In this document: in pieces, positions 6,513 to 6,771 of the stretch
Layout of the letters: every line of letters begins with the position of its first letter
Numbering within the stretch: the first letter of the stretch is position 1
NCBI GenBank assembly: GCA_910586635.1
Contig: CAJUJA010000017.1
Coordinates: 4,298-11,068 of the forward strand
Reading direction: 5' to 3'
Length of the DNA: 6,771 nt
From: an uncultured Bacilli bacterium
GTDB lineage: Bacteria > Bacillota_I > Bacilli_A > RF39 > UBA660
Notes under the pieces: model-generated
The model's database searches: none
Told to the model about the DNA's origin: nothing
What the model saw: the letters and a program-made list of their open reading frames with translations, nothing else
Position numbers and translations under genes: made by a program

Positions 6513-6552
6513 TGATATACTATTTATCTTTAAATCTATGTTTAGTATATCA
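6513..6552. repeat. Perfect 10-bp inverted repeat over the promoter (possible operator)
   Basis: TGATATACTA (6513-6522) and TAGTATATCA (6543-6552) are exact inverted copies separated by 20 bp, with arm centres 30 bp apart, close to three helical turns. The right arm on the minus strand contains the promoter -10, and the left arm lies in the untranslated leader. The geometry would fit a dimeric or tetrameric repressor. It could instead form a weak mRNA hairpin, or be chance in AT-rich DNA. Each arm also reads as an extended -10 on opposite strands. Confidence 0.55.
6544..6552 (-). promoter_or_regulatory. Extended -10 promoter of the first TasA-like paralog
   Basis: The minus strand reads TGATATACT: an extended -10 with TATACT matching five of six consensus positions. 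No good -35 lies 17 bp upstream (TAGTTT). Transcription would start near 6537, with a leader of about 48 nt. A weaker alternative lies further up: TTGGCA (6631-6626), 17 bp, TATTTT (6608-6603). Confidence 0.55.
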
Positions 6553-6731
6553 TAAATGCATAAAAAAAACTATTAAAAATCACATAATATCATTTTTATA
6601 GTAAAATAGATTTAGAAGATAAGCATGCCAAATTATACAAATTATATTATTATAGGCAAAATTTTTTTATGTAGTTGTTATATGCCAAATCTATTATTAG
6701 ATCATTAAAACTAACCCTTGAAGCACTCCAC
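6553..6731. other. AT-rich intergenic region up to the contig edge
   Basis: No gene, RNA gene or terminator is supported here. It holds a 9-bp direct repeat ATGCCAAAT at 6625-6633 and 6682-6690, whose minus-strand copies each contain a -35-like TTGGCA. The first of these is followed at 17 bp by TATTTT. A short open frame on the minus strand from the adapter junction (6730) to a TAA at 6650, about 26 codons, could be the tail of an upstream gene but is too short to call. Confidence 0.4.
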
Positions 6732-6771
6732 AGATCGGAAGAGCACACGTCTGAACTCCAGTCACATTCAG
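6732..6771 (+). other. Illumina TruSeq adapter (sequencing artefact)
   Basis: From 6732 the sequence starts AGATCGGAAGAGC and continues for 34 bases to 6765 as the standard TruSeq index-side adapter (ending CTCCAGTCAC). The last six bases, ATTCAG, are the start of an index; as I recall, they fit the 8-base index ATTCAGAA. This is not genomic DNA. The G+C content jumps sharply at the junction, and the true genomic sequence ends at or before 6731. Confidence 0.99.

Noticed and set aside
6493..6521. Plus-strand promoter using the left arm of the inverted repeat (TGATATACT)
   Set aside because: The -35 is poor (GAAACA) and no plus-strand gene follows before the adapter. The match is explained by the repeat's symmetry.
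6650..6730. Short minus-strand frame (about 26 codons) running from the adapter junction to a TAA
   Set aside because: It could be the C-terminus of an upstream gene, but in AT-rich DNA a frame this short is not evidence and the translation is not recognisable.
1..6731. CRISPR array, tRNA/rRNA, insertion sequence or riboswitch
   Set aside because: No regularly spaced repeats, cloverleaf, transposase or long structured leader was seen. The gaps between genes are short and explained by promoters and terminators.
6732..6771. G+C-rich terminal segment as transferred DNA or part of an RNA gene
   Set aside because: It matches the Illumina adapter exactly, so the composition shift is artificial.

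Overview
The window is a stretch of low-G+C DNA (about 30% by eye) with seven genes, all on the minus strand. Read in transcription order (right to left) they are two related membrane or secreted proteins of unknown function, then murG, murB, divIB (ftsQ), ftsA and ftsZ. The murG-murB-divIB-ftsA-ftsZ order is the distal part of the division and cell wall (dcw) cluster as arranged in Bacillota. Strong AGGAGG-type ribosome sites, TGA used as a stop (ftsA, murG), a DivIB-type FtsQ and a type II-like MurB suggest a peptidoglycan-making, standard-code Bacilli or Erysipelotrichia-like organism. It is probably an uncultured, gut-type lineage near the wall-bearing relatives of Mollicutes, but the lineage is an inference and the species cannot be named.

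Layout. Positions 1-1148 hold complete ftsZ. Positions 1164-2402 hold ftsA, which has its own consensus promoter (2431-2459). A Rho-independent terminator (2493-2523) overlaps the end of divIB (2509-3198). Then come murB (3201-4106) and murG (4103-5191), packed with a 2-nt gap and a 4-nt ATGA overlap; an extended -10 promoter lies in front of murG. A second terminator (5242-5269) separates murG from two paralogous genes (5271-5852 and 5914-6489) that resemble SipW-dependent, TasA/CalY-like proteins. Each of these has its own promoter. The last 240 bases before the right edge are AT-rich and non-coding as far as can be seen, with a perfect 10-bp inverted repeat over the promoter of the first gene. 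Positions 6732-6771 are not genomic: they are Illumina TruSeq adapter plus the start of an index, so the contig ends in an untrimmed read.

How the genes fit together. MurB makes UDP-MurNAc, MurG makes lipid II, DivIB is a membrane regulator of septal wall synthesis, and FtsA anchors FtsZ, the ring-forming GTPase, to the membrane. The sequence suggests four transcription starts: before each paralog, before murG and before ftsA. A terminator at the divIB/ftsA boundary could let ftsA-ftsZ be expressed largely independently of the wall-synthesis genes. The most unusual content is the TasA-like paralog pair, which stands where murD/ftsW-type genes usually precede murG, and an FtsA whose second phosphate-binding motif is degenerate.
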